Part shown: positions 1-6,298 of the stretch, in pieces | Numbering within the stretch: the first letter of the stretch is position 1 | How the letters are laid out: each line of letters starts with the position of its first letter | NCBI GenBank assembly: GCA_013362295.1 | Contig: JABFWJ010000308.1 | Span: 1 to 9,214 of the forward strand | From: Thermoleophilia bacterium | Lineage (GTDB): Bacteria; Actinomycetota; Thermoleophilia; Gaiellales; Gaiellaceae | DNA length: 9,214 bases | Reading direction: 5' to 3' | Translations under genes and position numbers: made by a program | The notes under the pieces: model-generated | What the model saw: the letters and a program-made list of their open reading frames with translations, nothing else | Told to the model about the DNA's origin: nothing | Databases searched by the model: none

Positions 1-330
1 CTGACCGAGTCCGAGGACGAGCTGCATGAGCTCCAGGTCGCGACCGAGGACCGTTACGGGCCGGTGCCGGAGCCCGTCGCGAACCTGTTCGCGATCCAGG
101 AGGTGAAGCTGAAGCTCGCGCGGTTGGGGGCCGACTACCTGGTCTTCCGGGGGGGCCGGGCGTCGGTCGGACCGGTCGTTCTGGGGTCCGGCGAGCTGCG
201 CGACCTGCGCTCCCGGGTGGAGACCGCGGTGTACTCGACGGGCAACCGCGAGGTCTCCTTAAGAGGAGATGAATTTCGCGGGGCGCTCGATCTGGTCGAT
301 GCTATGCTGGCCGCCCGCCAGGCGGCTTAG
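1..330 (+). CDS. mfd: Transcription-repair coupling factor Mfd, C-terminal fragment
   Basis: Frame 1 is open from the first base of the window and stops at TAG 328-330, giving the last 109 residues of a protein that starts upstream. The segment around residues 15-30 (ATEDRYGPVPEPVANLF) is the signature of the C-terminal TRCF domain of Mfd, where family members read close to DRFGPLPEPVENLL. It is followed by the expected helix and small beta region. Mfd is a cytoplasmic ATP-driven translocase that removes RNA polymerase stalled at DNA lesions and recruits UvrA. Its helicase motifs and RNA-polymerase-interaction domain lie outside the window. The gene next to it on the 3' side starts 14 nt later, so the two are probably co-transcribed. 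Its position ahead of mazG and eno agrees with actinobacterial gene order. The family call is secure even though only the tail is visible. Confidence 0.9.
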   Translation: MTESEDELHELQVATEDRYGPVPEPVANLFAIQEVKLKLARLGADYLVFRGGRASVGPVVLGSGELRDLRSRVETAVYSTGNREVSLRGDEFRGALDLVDAMLAARQAA

Positions 331-344
331 CCGGCGGCACCCCT

Positions 345-1379
345 ATGCAAAAGGCAACGTTTCTTCTTCCGATCGTCCTCGTCGCCGCCCTGGCGGCAGG
401 CTGCGGCGGCGGCGGCTCCGCGTCCGTCGACAAGCAGGACGTCGCGGTCGTCGGCAAGGTCCACGTCAACAAGGCCGAGTACAACACGCTGATCGACCAG
501 GCCAAGCGGAGCTACAAGCTGCAGGGCCGGCCGTTCCCGAAGCAGGGGACGACCGACTACGAAAGCGTGAAGGGGAACGCCGTGACGCTGCTCGTCCAGC
601 AGGCCGAACGCGAGGCACAGGCGGAGTCGATGGGGATCAAGATCTCGGACGCGGACATCCAGAAGCGCCTCGACCAGATCATCAAGCAGTACTTCCAGGG
701 CAAGCACGCGAAGTACGAGGCGCAGCTGAAGAAGCAGCACCTCACCGATGCCCAGGTGCGCAAGGACATCCGCTCACAGCTGATCTCCGAGGCCGTCTTC
801 AACAAGGTCACGAAGGACGTGAAGGTGTCGGCCGACGAGGTGCACCAGTACTACCTCACGCACAGCCAGCTGTACTCGCAGCCGCAGTCACGCGACGTGC
901 GCTACATCCTCGTCAAGTCGAAGGCGATCGCGACCTCGATCTACTCACAGGTGAAGGCCGGTAACGATCAGACATGGTGCCGCCTCGCGAAGAAGTACGC
1001 CAAGGACGCAAGCGGCCAGAACTGCGGCAAGGCGACGTTCACGAAGGGCCAGACGGTGCCCGTCTTCGACAAGGTCGCGTTCTCGCAGCCGACGAAGAAG
1101 GTGCACGCGCCGTTCTACGATCCGGTTCAGTACAAGTCGTGGTTCGTCGTCGAGCCGCTGAGCCCCGTCAAGCCGCGCCAGTCGACGCCCGAGAAGCAGG
1201 TCGCAAGCTCGATCAAGCAGCAGCTGCTGCAGCAGAAGAAGAACGTCGAGATGACCGCCTGGGTCTCGAAGACGAACAAGGACTTCTGCTCGGGCTCGAA
1301 GATCAAGTACGCGGCGGGCTACACGCCCAGCCAGGACCCCTGCGCCGCGACGACGACGAACGCGACGACGACCGGCTAG
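345..1379 (+). CDS. SurA/PrsA-like peptidyl-prolyl isomerase lipoprotein
   Basis: 344 residues from ATG 345. Residues 1-20 are a lipoprotein signal peptide: basic start (K3), hydrophobic stretch 5-18 and lipobox LAAGC with Cys20 as the lipid-attachment site, followed by a Gly-rich linker. Residues about 35-170 resemble the helical SurA_N/trigger-factor-like chaperone region, including the VSADEVHQYY pattern that precedes parvulin domains. Residues about 183-271 look like a divergent parvulin (PpiC) domain: RDVRYILVKS, then LAKKYAKDASGQNCG and a TFTKGQTVPVFDKVAF segment. The usual Gly-Gly-Asp-Leu-Gly loop is replaced by QNCGKATF, so isomerase activity is uncertain. The mature protein has four further cysteines (212, 227, 315, 333) that could form disulfides outside the cell, and a Thr-rich tail. 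The likely role is folding of exported proteins at the outer face of the membrane. It lies where mycobacteria have the lipoprotein gene lpqU nearby, but it is a different family. No strong Shine-Dalgarno sequence precedes the ATG. Confidence 0.82.
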   Translation: MQKATFLLPIVLVAALAAGCGGGGSASVDKQDVAVVGKVHVNKAEYNTLIDQAKRSYKLQGRPFPKQGTTDYESVKGNAVTLLVQQAEREAQAESMGIKISDADIQKRLDQIIKQYFQGKHAKYEAQLKKQHLTDAQVRKDIRSQLISEAVFNKVTKDVKVSADEVHQYYLTHSQLYSQPQSRDVRYILVKSKAIATSIYSQVKAGNDQTWCRLAKKYAKDASGQNCGKATFTKGQTVPVFDKVAFSQPTKKVHAPFYDPVQYKSWFVVEPLSPVKPRQSTPEKQVASSIKQQLLQQKKNVEMTAWVSKTNKDFCSGSKIKYAAGYTPSQDPCAATTTNATTTG

Positions 1380-1384
1380 GTTCC

Positions 1385-2185
1385 GTCACGAGCTCGTCGG
1401 GTCTCGCGGACGCACTCGTCGAGCTCCAGGAGCTGACGAAGCGGCTGCGCCGCGAATGCCCGTGGGATCGCGAGCAGACGGCTCGCACGATCGTGCCGCA
1501 CACGGTCGAAGAGGCCTACGAGGTTGCGGACGCCGCGCTCGCAGGCGACGACGCGAAGCTGCTCGACGAGATCGGTGATCTCCTTTTTCAGGCCTACTTC
1601 CTCGCACTGTTGCTGCAGGAGCGTGGAACGGGAGATCTGGAAAGTGCCGCGCGGGGGATCCACGCGAAGCTCGTCGCGCGCCATCCGCACGTGTTCGGGG
1701 ACGACGAGGTTCGCTCCGCCGCGCGGGTGAAGGAGCGCTGGGAGGAGCTGAAGCGCGAGCAGGAGGAACGCGAGGGGATCTTCCACCATGTCCCCGAGGG
1801 GCTCCCTGCGCTCCTCTACGCGCGCAAGGCGCAGCAGCGTGCGAAGTCGGTCGGCTTCGAGTACCCCGACCTCGCGGGCGCGCTCGCCGATTTCGAGGAC
1901 GAGCTGCGCGAGCTCCACGCCGAGCTGCCCGACGCCGACCCGCCGCCCGAGACCGAGCCCGACGCGCGCATCGCATCCGAGCTCGGAGATGTGCTGTTCG
2001 CGGCCGTCAACGTCGCGCGGCGGCTGAACATCGACCCGGAGCTCGAGCTCCGGACCGCGACGAAGCGCTTCCGCGAGCGCGTCGAGCGTGCCGCGGAGCT
2101 CGCGGCGGCGAACGGTGAGAATTGGACGGCGCTTCCGCTCAGCGAGCAGGACGCGTACTACGACCAGGCAAAGGAGCAGGAGTGA
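1385..2185 (+). CDS. mazG: Nucleoside triphosphate pyrophosphohydrolase MazG (start codon unresolved)
   Basis: Frame 2 encodes a complete two-domain MazG, ending at TGA 2183-2185. Numbered from 1385, the conserved entry motif ECPWDREQT is at 24-32. The first metal-binding EExxE...ExxD motif is E42/E43/E46 with E62/D65 (EEAYE, DEIGD). HPHVF is at 100-104, and the second motif is at about D172/E173/E176 with E199/D202 (SELGDVLF). MazG hydrolyses (d)NTPs to the monophosphate and PPi in the cytoplasm, clearing aberrant nucleotides and, in some bacteria, modulating (p)ppGpp. Homologues have roughly 20 residues before CPWD, which puts the start just after the surA-like stop at 1379. No in-frame ATG, GTG or TTG exists there. 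The first canonical codon, GTG 1493, would remove CPWD. CTG at 1340 (weak AGGA upstream) and CTG at 1433 are possible. I set 1385 only as an approximate boundary. The 3' end overlaps the eno start as GTGA, suggesting translational coupling. Confidence 0.88.
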   Translation, partial: VTSSSGLADALVELQELTKRLRRECPWDREQTARTIVPHTVEEAYEVADAALAGDDAKLLDEIGDLLFQAYFLALLLQERGTGDLESAARGIHAKLVARHPHVFGDDEVRSAARVKERWEELKREQEEREGIFHHVPEGLPALLYARKAQQRAKSVGFEYPDLAGALADFEDELRELHAELPDADPPPETEPDARIASELGDVLFAAVNVARRLNIDPELELRTATKRFRERVERAAELAAANGENWTALPLSEQDAYYDQAKEQE

Positions 2186-3450
2186 CGACAATCGCCGAGG
2201 TGCACGGCCGGCAGGTGCTCGACTCACGCGGCAACCCGACCGTCGAGGTCGACGTCGTGCTGGAATCAGGAGCGCCGGGCCGCGCGATCGTGCCCTCGGG
2301 CGCGTCGACCGGCGTGCACGAGGCGGTCGAGCTGCGCGACGGCGGCGCCGCCTGGGGCGGGAAGGGTGTCTCGCAGGCGGTCGCCAACGTGAACGGCGAG
2401 ATCGCCGCGCTCCTGCGCGGACGCGACGCGGCCGACCAGGAAGGCCTCGACCGCGCGCTGATCGAGCTCGACGGCACGCCGAACAAGGGCCGGCTCGGCG
2501 CGAACGCGATCCTCGGCGCCTCCCTGGCCGCCGCCAAGGCGAGCGCAGCGGACGACGGCGTCTCGCTCTTCCGGTACCTCCGCCCGGAGACCGCCGTGCT
2601 GCCCGTCCCCATGATGAACGTGATCAACGGCGGGGTGCACGCGGCGAACTCCATCGACCTGCAGGAGTTCATGGTCGTTCCCGTCGGCGCCGAGTCGTTC
2701 TCCGAAGGACTGCGGATCGGCACCGAGGTCTACCACGCACTGCAGCAGGTGCTCCGCGACCGCGGGCTCGCGACGGGCGTCGGCGACGAAGGCGGCTTCG
2801 CGCCCGACCTCGAGTCGAGCGAAGCGGCGATCGAGGCGATCCTCGAGGCGGCCGAGCGCGCGGGCCGGCTCGACCGCATCGCGATCGCGCTGGATCCCGC
2901 GACGAGCGAGGTCTTCGAGGACGGCGTCTACCGGTTCGAAGGACGCGAGAAGACGAGCGCCGAGATGCCTGCCTTCTGGGCCGGGATCGTCGAGCGGTAT
3001 CCGGTCGTGTCGATCGAGGACGGCGCTGCCGAGGACGACTGGGATTCGTGGCGCGCGCTGACCGAGCTGGTAGGCGAGCGCGTTCAGCTCGTGGGCGACG
3101 ACCTCTTCGTCACGAACCCGGAGCGCCTGCAGCAGGGCATCGAGCGCGGCGTCGCCAACTCGATCCTCGTGAAGGTGAATCAGATCGGGACGCTCACCGA
3201 GACGATCGAGGCGGTGCAGCTCGCGCACGCCAACGGCTACTCGGCCGTGATGTCGCACCGTTCGGGCGAGACGGAGGATGCGACGATCGCCGATCTCGCG
3301 GTCGCGCTCGGCACCGGCCAGATCAAGACGGGCGCGCCCGCGCGCTCCGACCGCGTTGCGAAGTACAACCAGCTGCTGCGGATCGAAGAAGAGCTCGGGT
3401 CACGCGCGGTCTATCCCGGCCGGGACGCATTTCCGCGCGCGACGCGCTGA
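2182..3450 (+). CDS. eno: Enolase (phosphopyruvate hydratase)
   Basis: 422 residues from GTG 2182, which shares bases with the mazG stop (GTGA). AGGAG at 2171-2175, about 6 nt upstream, supports this start over the upstream ATG 2122 that lies inside mazG. Enolase converts 2-phosphoglycerate to phosphoenolpyruvate in the cytoplasm. The family landmarks are in order: SRGNPTVEVDV (15-25), PSGASTGVHEAVELRD (38-53, mobile loop Ser), NGGVH with His153, QEFM with Glu162, GDEGGFAP with Glu203 (general acid side), Mg ligands Asp238 (LDPATSE), Glu279 (SIEDG) and Asp306 (GDDLFVTN), catalytic Lys331 (LVKVNQIG), the signature SHRSGETED with Arg360/Ser361, and Lys382 (IKTGAPARSD). Length and motif set are complete, so an active enzyme is expected. 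One small oddity is HAAN at 153-156, where most bacterial enolases have HADN. The last about 15 residues are a variable tail. Confidence 0.97.
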   Translation: MTTIAEVHGRQVLDSRGNPTVEVDVVLESGAPGRAIVPSGASTGVHEAVELRDGGAAWGGKGVSQAVANVNGEIAALLRGRDAADQEGLDRALIELDGTPNKGRLGANAILGASLAAAKASAADDGVSLFRYLRPETAVLPVPMMNVINGGVHAANSIDLQEFMVVPVGAESFSEGLRIGTEVYHALQQVLRDRGLATGVGDEGGFAPDLESSEAAIEAILEAAERAGRLDRIAIALDPATSEVFEDGVYRFEGREKTSAEMPAFWAGIVERYPVVSIEDGAAEDDWDSWRALTELVGERVQLVGDDLFVTNPERLQQGIERGVANSILVKVNQIGTLTETIEAVQLAHANGYSAVMSHRSGETEDATIADLAVALGTGQIKTGAPARSDRVAKYNQLLRIEEELGSRAVYPGRDAFPRATR

Positions 3451-3480
3451 CGCCGACGCGGCACTGCAACGAGAGACTCG

Positions 3481-3515
3481 CGAACCTGGTTCGCAAAGAC
3501 CGCGAACCAGGTTCG
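3481..3515. terminator. Palindromic element copy A, likely bidirectional terminator
   Basis: Arms 3481-3494 and 3502-3515 are perfect 14-base reverse complements (CGAACCTGGTTCGC and GCGAACCAGGTTCG) separated by a 7-nt loop. Each arm is itself nearly palindromic (CGAACC-N-GGTTCG). The element begins 31 nt after the eno stop and ends 1 nt from the stop of the convergent minus-strand gene, so it is placed to end transcription from both sides. No U-run follows on either strand, which is common for high-GC actinobacterial stem-loop terminators. It is related in sequence to the elements at 5429 and 8641. A dispersed repeat that happens to lie here is an alternative explanation. Confidence 0.6.
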
Positions 3516-3516
3516 G

Positions 3517-3915
3517 TCACGCCGCGGTGAGCGCCGGCACGAGCTGCGCCTCGAGCGCGGCGAGCGTCTCGCGTGCGCTGAGCCGGAGGCCGACGTGGCG
3601 GACGACCCCGTCCGCGTCGAGGATCGCCGTGAGGCGACGCTCCTCCGCGACGCCGGTGAGGATCGGGAAGCGGACGGTCTGCTCGGCGTGGTAGCGGTGC
3701 GCGGCCGCGTCCCAGCTGTCGGGGGTGGCGGCGAGGACGACGGCTCCGTCGGCGGCGAACGCCTCCTCGAGCTCGGCGAGCTCCAACACGTCGCGGTGGC
3801 GCACGGCGAAGGCGAGCACGACCCAGGTGCCGCGGAAATCCGCGAGCTCGAGCCGGCGGAGCTGCTCCCCGCGCACGAACGCGTCGGCGGCGAGGGCGGG
3901 GGTCGGGGTGATCAT
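3517..3915 (-). CDS. Peroxiredoxin/AhpC-fold protein lacking the peroxidatic cysteine
   Basis: 132 residues from ATG 3915. An in-frame ATG at 3951 would add 12 residues, but TAGCGT lies 7 nt before the 3915 ATG on this strand, fitting a leaderless start there. The fold can be read from the pattern LRRLELADFRGTWVVLAF, where peroxiredoxins have the opening 'L-DFRG-WVVLFF' strand, then VVLAATPDSWDAAAHRY, FPILTG, and LDADGVVRHVG. Those are the usual AhpC/TSA strand and helix segments. Where AhpC proteins carry FTFVCPTE with the peroxidatic Cys, this protein reads about RHRDVLELAE, and there is no cysteine anywhere. The C-terminal region with the resolving Cys is also missing; the protein is shorter than typical AhpC (about 185). 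It therefore cannot act as a thiol peroxidase in the normal way. Possible roles are a scaffold, a binding protein, or a decaying paralogue. It is transcribed against eno and divergently from pyk. Family assignment is fairly sure, function unknown. Confidence 0.72.
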   Translation of the reverse strand: MITPTPALAADAFVRGEQLRRLELADFRGTWVVLAFAVRHRDVLELAELEEAFAADGAVVLAATPDSWDAAAHRYHAEQTVRFPILTGVAEERRLTAILDADGVVRHVGLRLSARETLAALEAQLVPALTAA

Positions 3916-3922
3916 GGCCTGA

Positions 3923-3928
3923 ACGCTA
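3923..3928 (-). promoter_or_regulatory. Putative -10 box for the peroxiredoxin-like gene
   Basis: On the minus strand TAGCGT is followed by 7 nt and then ATG 3915. This TAnnnT box and spacing put the transcription start at or next to the A of the ATG, as in a leaderless mRNA. No clear -35 hexamer and no Shine-Dalgarno sequence are visible. If real, it excludes the upstream ATG at 3951 as the start. Confidence 0.4.
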
Positions 3929-3995
3929 GGCGTTCCGGCATACGGGGTCATCGGCGGGTCGGATGATCCGGCGTCATTCGGAAGGACGACGGCGC

Positions 3996-4001
3996 TAGTC
4001 T
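3996..4001 (+). promoter_or_regulatory. Putative -10 box for pyk (leaderless)
   Basis: TAGTCT is followed by exactly 6 nt (GGGTGG) and then the pyk ATG at 4008. The -10 to start-codon distance matches a transcript whose first base is the A of ATG. I see no TTGACA-like -35 at 16-18 nt spacing. GGGTGG directly abuts the ATG, too close to work as a Shine-Dalgarno. This suggests pyk has its own promoter, divergent from the minus-strand gene. Confidence 0.45.
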
Positions 4002-4007
4002 GGGTGG

Positions 4008-5420
4008 ATGGCGACCGACAGGCGCAGAACCAAGATCGTGGCCACGATCGGGCCTGTCACGTCGACGCACGACGCGCTGCGCGAGCTCATTGACGCGGGT
4101 GTCGACGCGATCCGGCTCAACCTGTCGCACGGCACGCACGAAGACCACGAAGCACGCGCGAAGATCGTGCGAGCGGTTCAGGACGAGACGGGCAAGCCGC
4201 TCGCGCTGATCGCCGACCTCCAGGGCCCGAAACTGCGCATCGGCGACCTCGACGCGCCGCGCATCCTGCTGAAGAACGAGGAGATCATCGTCGTCGGGGA
4301 GCAGCATGCCGAGAACAGCGAGCTGCCGATCGCGCCTGCGGTGATCAGCGAGGTCCTGCGGCCCGGCCACGACATCCTCATCGATGACGGCCTCGTCCGG
4401 CTCGCCGTCGAGGAGGTTGCGAGCGGACGCGCACGCTGCCGCGTCCTCGTCGGAGGGGAGATCAAGTCGCACAAGGGCGTCAATCTTCCCGGCGTTCCCG
4501 TGCCGATCCCGTCGCTGACGAAGAAGGATCTCGACGATCTGGAGTTCGCGCTCGGGCTCGGGGCCGACTTCGTCGCGCTCTCGTTCGTCCGCGCGGCCGC
4601 CGACGTGCGGGATCTGCAGGCGATCATCCGCCAGTACGGCTCGCCCGCACGTGTGATTGCGAAGATCGAGAAGGCCGAGGCGATCGAAGCGCTCGAGGAC
4701 GTGCTGCAGGAAGCCGACGCCGTGATGGTCGCGCGCGGCGACCTCGGCGTCGAGATCGGAGCCGCGACGGTGCCGCTCTTGCAGAAGCGGATCATCCTGC
4801 GCTGCCTCGACGCCGGGAAGCCGGTGATCACCGCGACGCAGATGCTCGAGTCGATGATCGAGCACGCCGAGCCGACGCGCGCCGAGGCGAGCGACGTCGC
4901 GAACGCGATCCTCGACGGTACGTCGGCGATCATGCTCTCGGCCGAGACGGCGACGGGGAACTATCCGATCGAGTCGGTGCGCACGATGGACACGATCGCG
5001 CGCGCGATCGAGCCCTCGATGGGCTACCGGCATCAGATGCCCGAGCCGGGTGAAGAGACGACCGTCGGCCGCGCGATGTCGAACGCTGCGTGCGACCTCG
5101 CCGAGACTCTCGGCGCGCGCGCCATCCTCGTGCCGACGTTCACCGGGCGCACGGCGTCGGCGGTCGCGCGCTTGCGGCCGCGGCGGCCGATCGTCGGCCT
5201 CTCCCATCATCAGACGGCGGTGCAGCAGATGGCGCTCGAGTGGGGCGTGACGCCGGTCCTGATGCCGCAGAGCGAGGACGTCGAGGATCTCTGGTCGCGC
5301 TCGATCGACTCCGCGCTCAGCAGCGGCGCGATCGACCCCGGCGACCGCGTGATCCTGACCGCCGGCACCGCGGTGAACCTCCCGGGCTCGACCAACGTGA
5401 TCAAGGTCGACGTCGCATAG
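4008..5420 (+). CDS. pyk: Pyruvate kinase
   Basis: 470 residues, the normal bacterial length. Pyruvate kinase transfers phosphate from phosphoenolpyruvate to ADP, the last glycolytic step, in the cytoplasm. Domain A opens with RRTKIVATIGP (6-16) and IRLNLSHG (35-42, substrate-binding Arg36, Asn38, Ser40). LIADLQGPKLRIG (67-79) leads into the beta-barrel B domain (about 70-168, with HKGVNLPG at 155-162). The catalytic signature is VIAKIEKAEA (217-225) with Lys219 and Glu221, then Mg-binding MVARGDLGVEI with Asp245. ITATQMLESM (274-283) and the DGTSAIMLSAETATGNYP segment (303-320) follow. The C-terminal allosteric domain runs from about 350 to 470 and includes PTFTGRTA (376-383). Nothing important is missing. 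It sits close to eno, which makes its substrate, but with its own likely promoter and one opposing gene in between. Confidence 0.97.
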   Translation: MATDRRRTKIVATIGPVTSTHDALRELIDAGVDAIRLNLSHGTHEDHEARAKIVRAVQDETGKPLALIADLQGPKLRIGDLDAPRILLKNEEIIVVGEQHAENSELPIAPAVISEVLRPGHDILIDDGLVRLAVEEVASGRARCRVLVGGEIKSHKGVNLPGVPVPIPSLTKKDLDDLEFALGLGADFVALSFVRAAADVRDLQAIIRQYGSPARVIAKIEKAEAIEALEDVLQEADAVMVARGDLGVEIGAATVPLLQKRIILRCLDAGKPVITATQMLESMIEHAEPTRAEASDVANAILDGTSAIMLSAETATGNYPIESVRTMDTIARAIEPSMGYRHQMPEPGEETTVGRAMSNAACDLAETLGARAILVPTFTGRTASAVARLRPRRPIVGLSHHQTAVQQMALEWGVTPVLMPQSEDVEDLWSRSIDSALSSGAIDPGDRVILTAGTAVNLPGSTNVIKVDVA

Positions 5421-5428
5421 CCTTCGGC

Positions 5429-5461
5429 GGAACCCGATTCGGCGCAGTCGAACCGGATTCC
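5429..5461. repeat. Palindromic element copy B (after pyk)
   Basis: Begins 8 nt after the pyk stop. Arms 5429-5441 (GGAACCCGATTCG) and 5449-5461 (CGAACCGGATTCC) pair with two C-A mismatches when read as plus-strand RNA, which become G-U wobbles in minus-strand RNA. The loop is GCGCAGT. It shares 27 of 33 positions with the element at 8641-8673, including the core GATTCGGCGCAG, and is related to the element after eno. It probably serves as a pyk transcription terminator, a dispersed intergenic repeat, or both. Confidence 0.6.
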
Positions 5462-5478
5462 AGCCTTTGGACCCGCGT

Positions 5479-5497
5479 CACGCCGGAGGGCGGCGTG
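5479..5497 (+). other. GC-rich hairpin upstream of the divIC-like gene
   Basis: CACGCCG (5479-5485) and CGGCGTG (5491-5497) are perfect 7-base reverse complements around a 5-nt loop. It lies between pyk and the divIC-like gene with no U-run after it. It may be a second terminator stem after pyk or leader structure. The surrounding gap 5421-5546 contains no TA dinucleotide, hence no TAnnnT-type -10 box, so I cannot see a promoter for the next gene there. Confidence 0.3.
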
Positions 5498-5546
5498 CAT
5501 CGTCGCCGTCCGCAGGAGCTGACAGCGATCCGACGAAGTCCGGACC

Positions 5547-5834
5547 GTGCGCCGCGTCAAGCCAACTCGCGTGCTCGCCGCTGCCGGGCTCGTGCTGGTC
5601 GCCTTCCTCTACTGGAAGCCCACGCAGACGTACCTGCACACGAACCGCCGGCTGCAGGAGCGGACGGCCGAGGTGCGCGGACTGCGCGAGGAGAAGGCGC
5701 GGCTGCAGCAGCGCATTGCGCAGGCGGGGACGCGCAGCCAGCTGGTGCGTGAGGCGCGTCGCCTCGGGCTCGTGAAGCCGGGCGAGCAGCTCTTCATCGT
5801 GCGCGGCATCTCCAACTGGCGCAAGCACCATTAG
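5547..5834 (+). CDS. Septum formation initiator, DivIC/FtsB family
   Basis: 95 residues from GTG 5547. The layout is the classic FtsB/DivIC one: short basic N-terminus (RRVKPTR), one membrane helix at about 8-22 (VLAAAGLVLVAFLYW), a heptad-rich coiled coil at about 29-62 (LHTNRRLQERTAEVRGL, then EEKARLQQRI), and the family's closing motif EARRLGLVKPGEQLFIV (69-85), where homologues read AR-LGYVKPGE. These bitopic proteins form the FtsQ-FtsB-FtsL type complex that activates septal cell-wall synthesis. The location downstream of eno and directly before a DUF501 gene is the conserved actinobacterial setting (Rv1024-Rv1025 in M. tuberculosis). No good Shine-Dalgarno precedes the GTG. The next gene begins 10 nt after the stop. 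DivIC and FtsB cannot be told apart from this sequence alone, so I give no symbol. Confidence 0.88.
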   Translation: MRRVKPTRVLAAAGLVLVAFLYWKPTQTYLHTNRRLQERTAEVRGLREEKARLQQRIAQAGTRSQLVREARRLGLVKPGEQLFIVRGISNWRKHH

Positions 5835-5844
5835 CCTCCAGGCC

Positions 5845-6297
5845 GTGGACGACCAAGCGATCGTCGCGCAGCAGCTCGGCCGCCGGCCGCGTGCATTCGT
5901 CCGCGTCGCAGTCCGCTGTCCGTTCGGCAAGCCGGCGGTGACCGAGCAGGCGGCGTACGACGAGGACGGACGTCCGTTCCCGACGCAGTTCTACGTCACG
6001 TGCTCGTACCTGGTCGCGGCCATCTCCCGGCTCGAGGCGGGCGGCGGCGTCGAGCGCTGGTCGCGGGCCGCCGAGGACGACGCGGTGCTCGCGCAGAGCC
6101 TCGCGGACGCGCAGGCCGAGCAGCGCCGGCTGCGACCGGAGCTCGACGCGGGTATCGGCGGCACGACACGGAGCGGCAGCCTCAAATGCCTGCACGCGCA
6201 CGCGGCCTTCGCCCTCGCCCGTCCCGGCTACGAGCTGGGCGAGCGCATCGTGGCCGAGCTCCCGGCCTTGTGGCCGGACTCCTGCTGTACTCCCTGA
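5845..6297 (+). CDS. DUF501 family protein
   Basis: 150 residues from GTG 5845, 10 nt after the divIC-like stop. It matches the DUF501 family known from actinobacteria: an N-terminal QLGRRPRAFVRVAVRCPFGKPAV segment region (9-32, with Arg-Cys-Pro at 24-26), then RPFPTQFYVTCSYLVAAISRLEA (43-65) and the strongly conserved KCLHAHAAFALA (114-125). The function of the family is not established. Its constant position between the division gene and ppx/gppA-type genes in actinobacteria suggests a link to cell division or phosphate metabolism, but that is inference. Here no ppx gene follows. The last residues (SCCTP) carry a Cys pair. The stop TGA at 6295-6297 is one base from the next ATG, so the two genes are probably translated from one mRNA. 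Confidence 0.85.
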   Translation: MDDQAIVAQQLGRRPRAFVRVAVRCPFGKPAVTEQAAYDEDGRPFPTQFYVTCSYLVAAISRLEAGGGVERWSRAAEDDAVLAQSLADAQAEQRRLRPELDAGIGGTTRSGSLKCLHAHAAFALARPGYELGERIVAELPALWPDSCCTP

Positions 6298-6298
6298 G

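Noticed and set aside
262..271. Strong-looking Shine-Dalgarno AGAGGAG immediately before ATG 269, opening a 231-codon frame to 964
   Set aside because: The ribosome-binding sequence touches the ATG with no spacer, lies inside mfd, and the frame runs through the surA-like gene as an Arg/Gly-rich shadow. It is probably incidental to mfd coding sequence.
1349..1375. CGACGACGACGAA-type repeats at the end of the surA-like gene, considered as a tandem repeat or CRISPR-like unit
   Set aside because: Short imperfect coding repeat giving a Thr-rich tail; no regular repeat-spacer structure.
974..1384. ATG 974 as the start of mazG in the same open frame
   Set aside because: It would add about 137 Arg/Glu-rich residues encoded out of frame within the surA-like gene; MazG homologues have only about 20 residues before CPWD.
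2266..3258. 330-codon minus-strand frame and 480-codon plus-strand frame (2088-3530) over eno
   Set aside because: Both are shadows of enolase codon bias; the proteins are Arg/Ala-rich with no recognisable motif.
3948..5210. 420-codon open frame on the minus strand opposite pyk
   Set aside because: It is antisense to a complete, motif-perfect pyruvate kinase; its product is Arg/Asp/Val-rich low-complexity sequence with no fold, typical of high-GC shadow frames.
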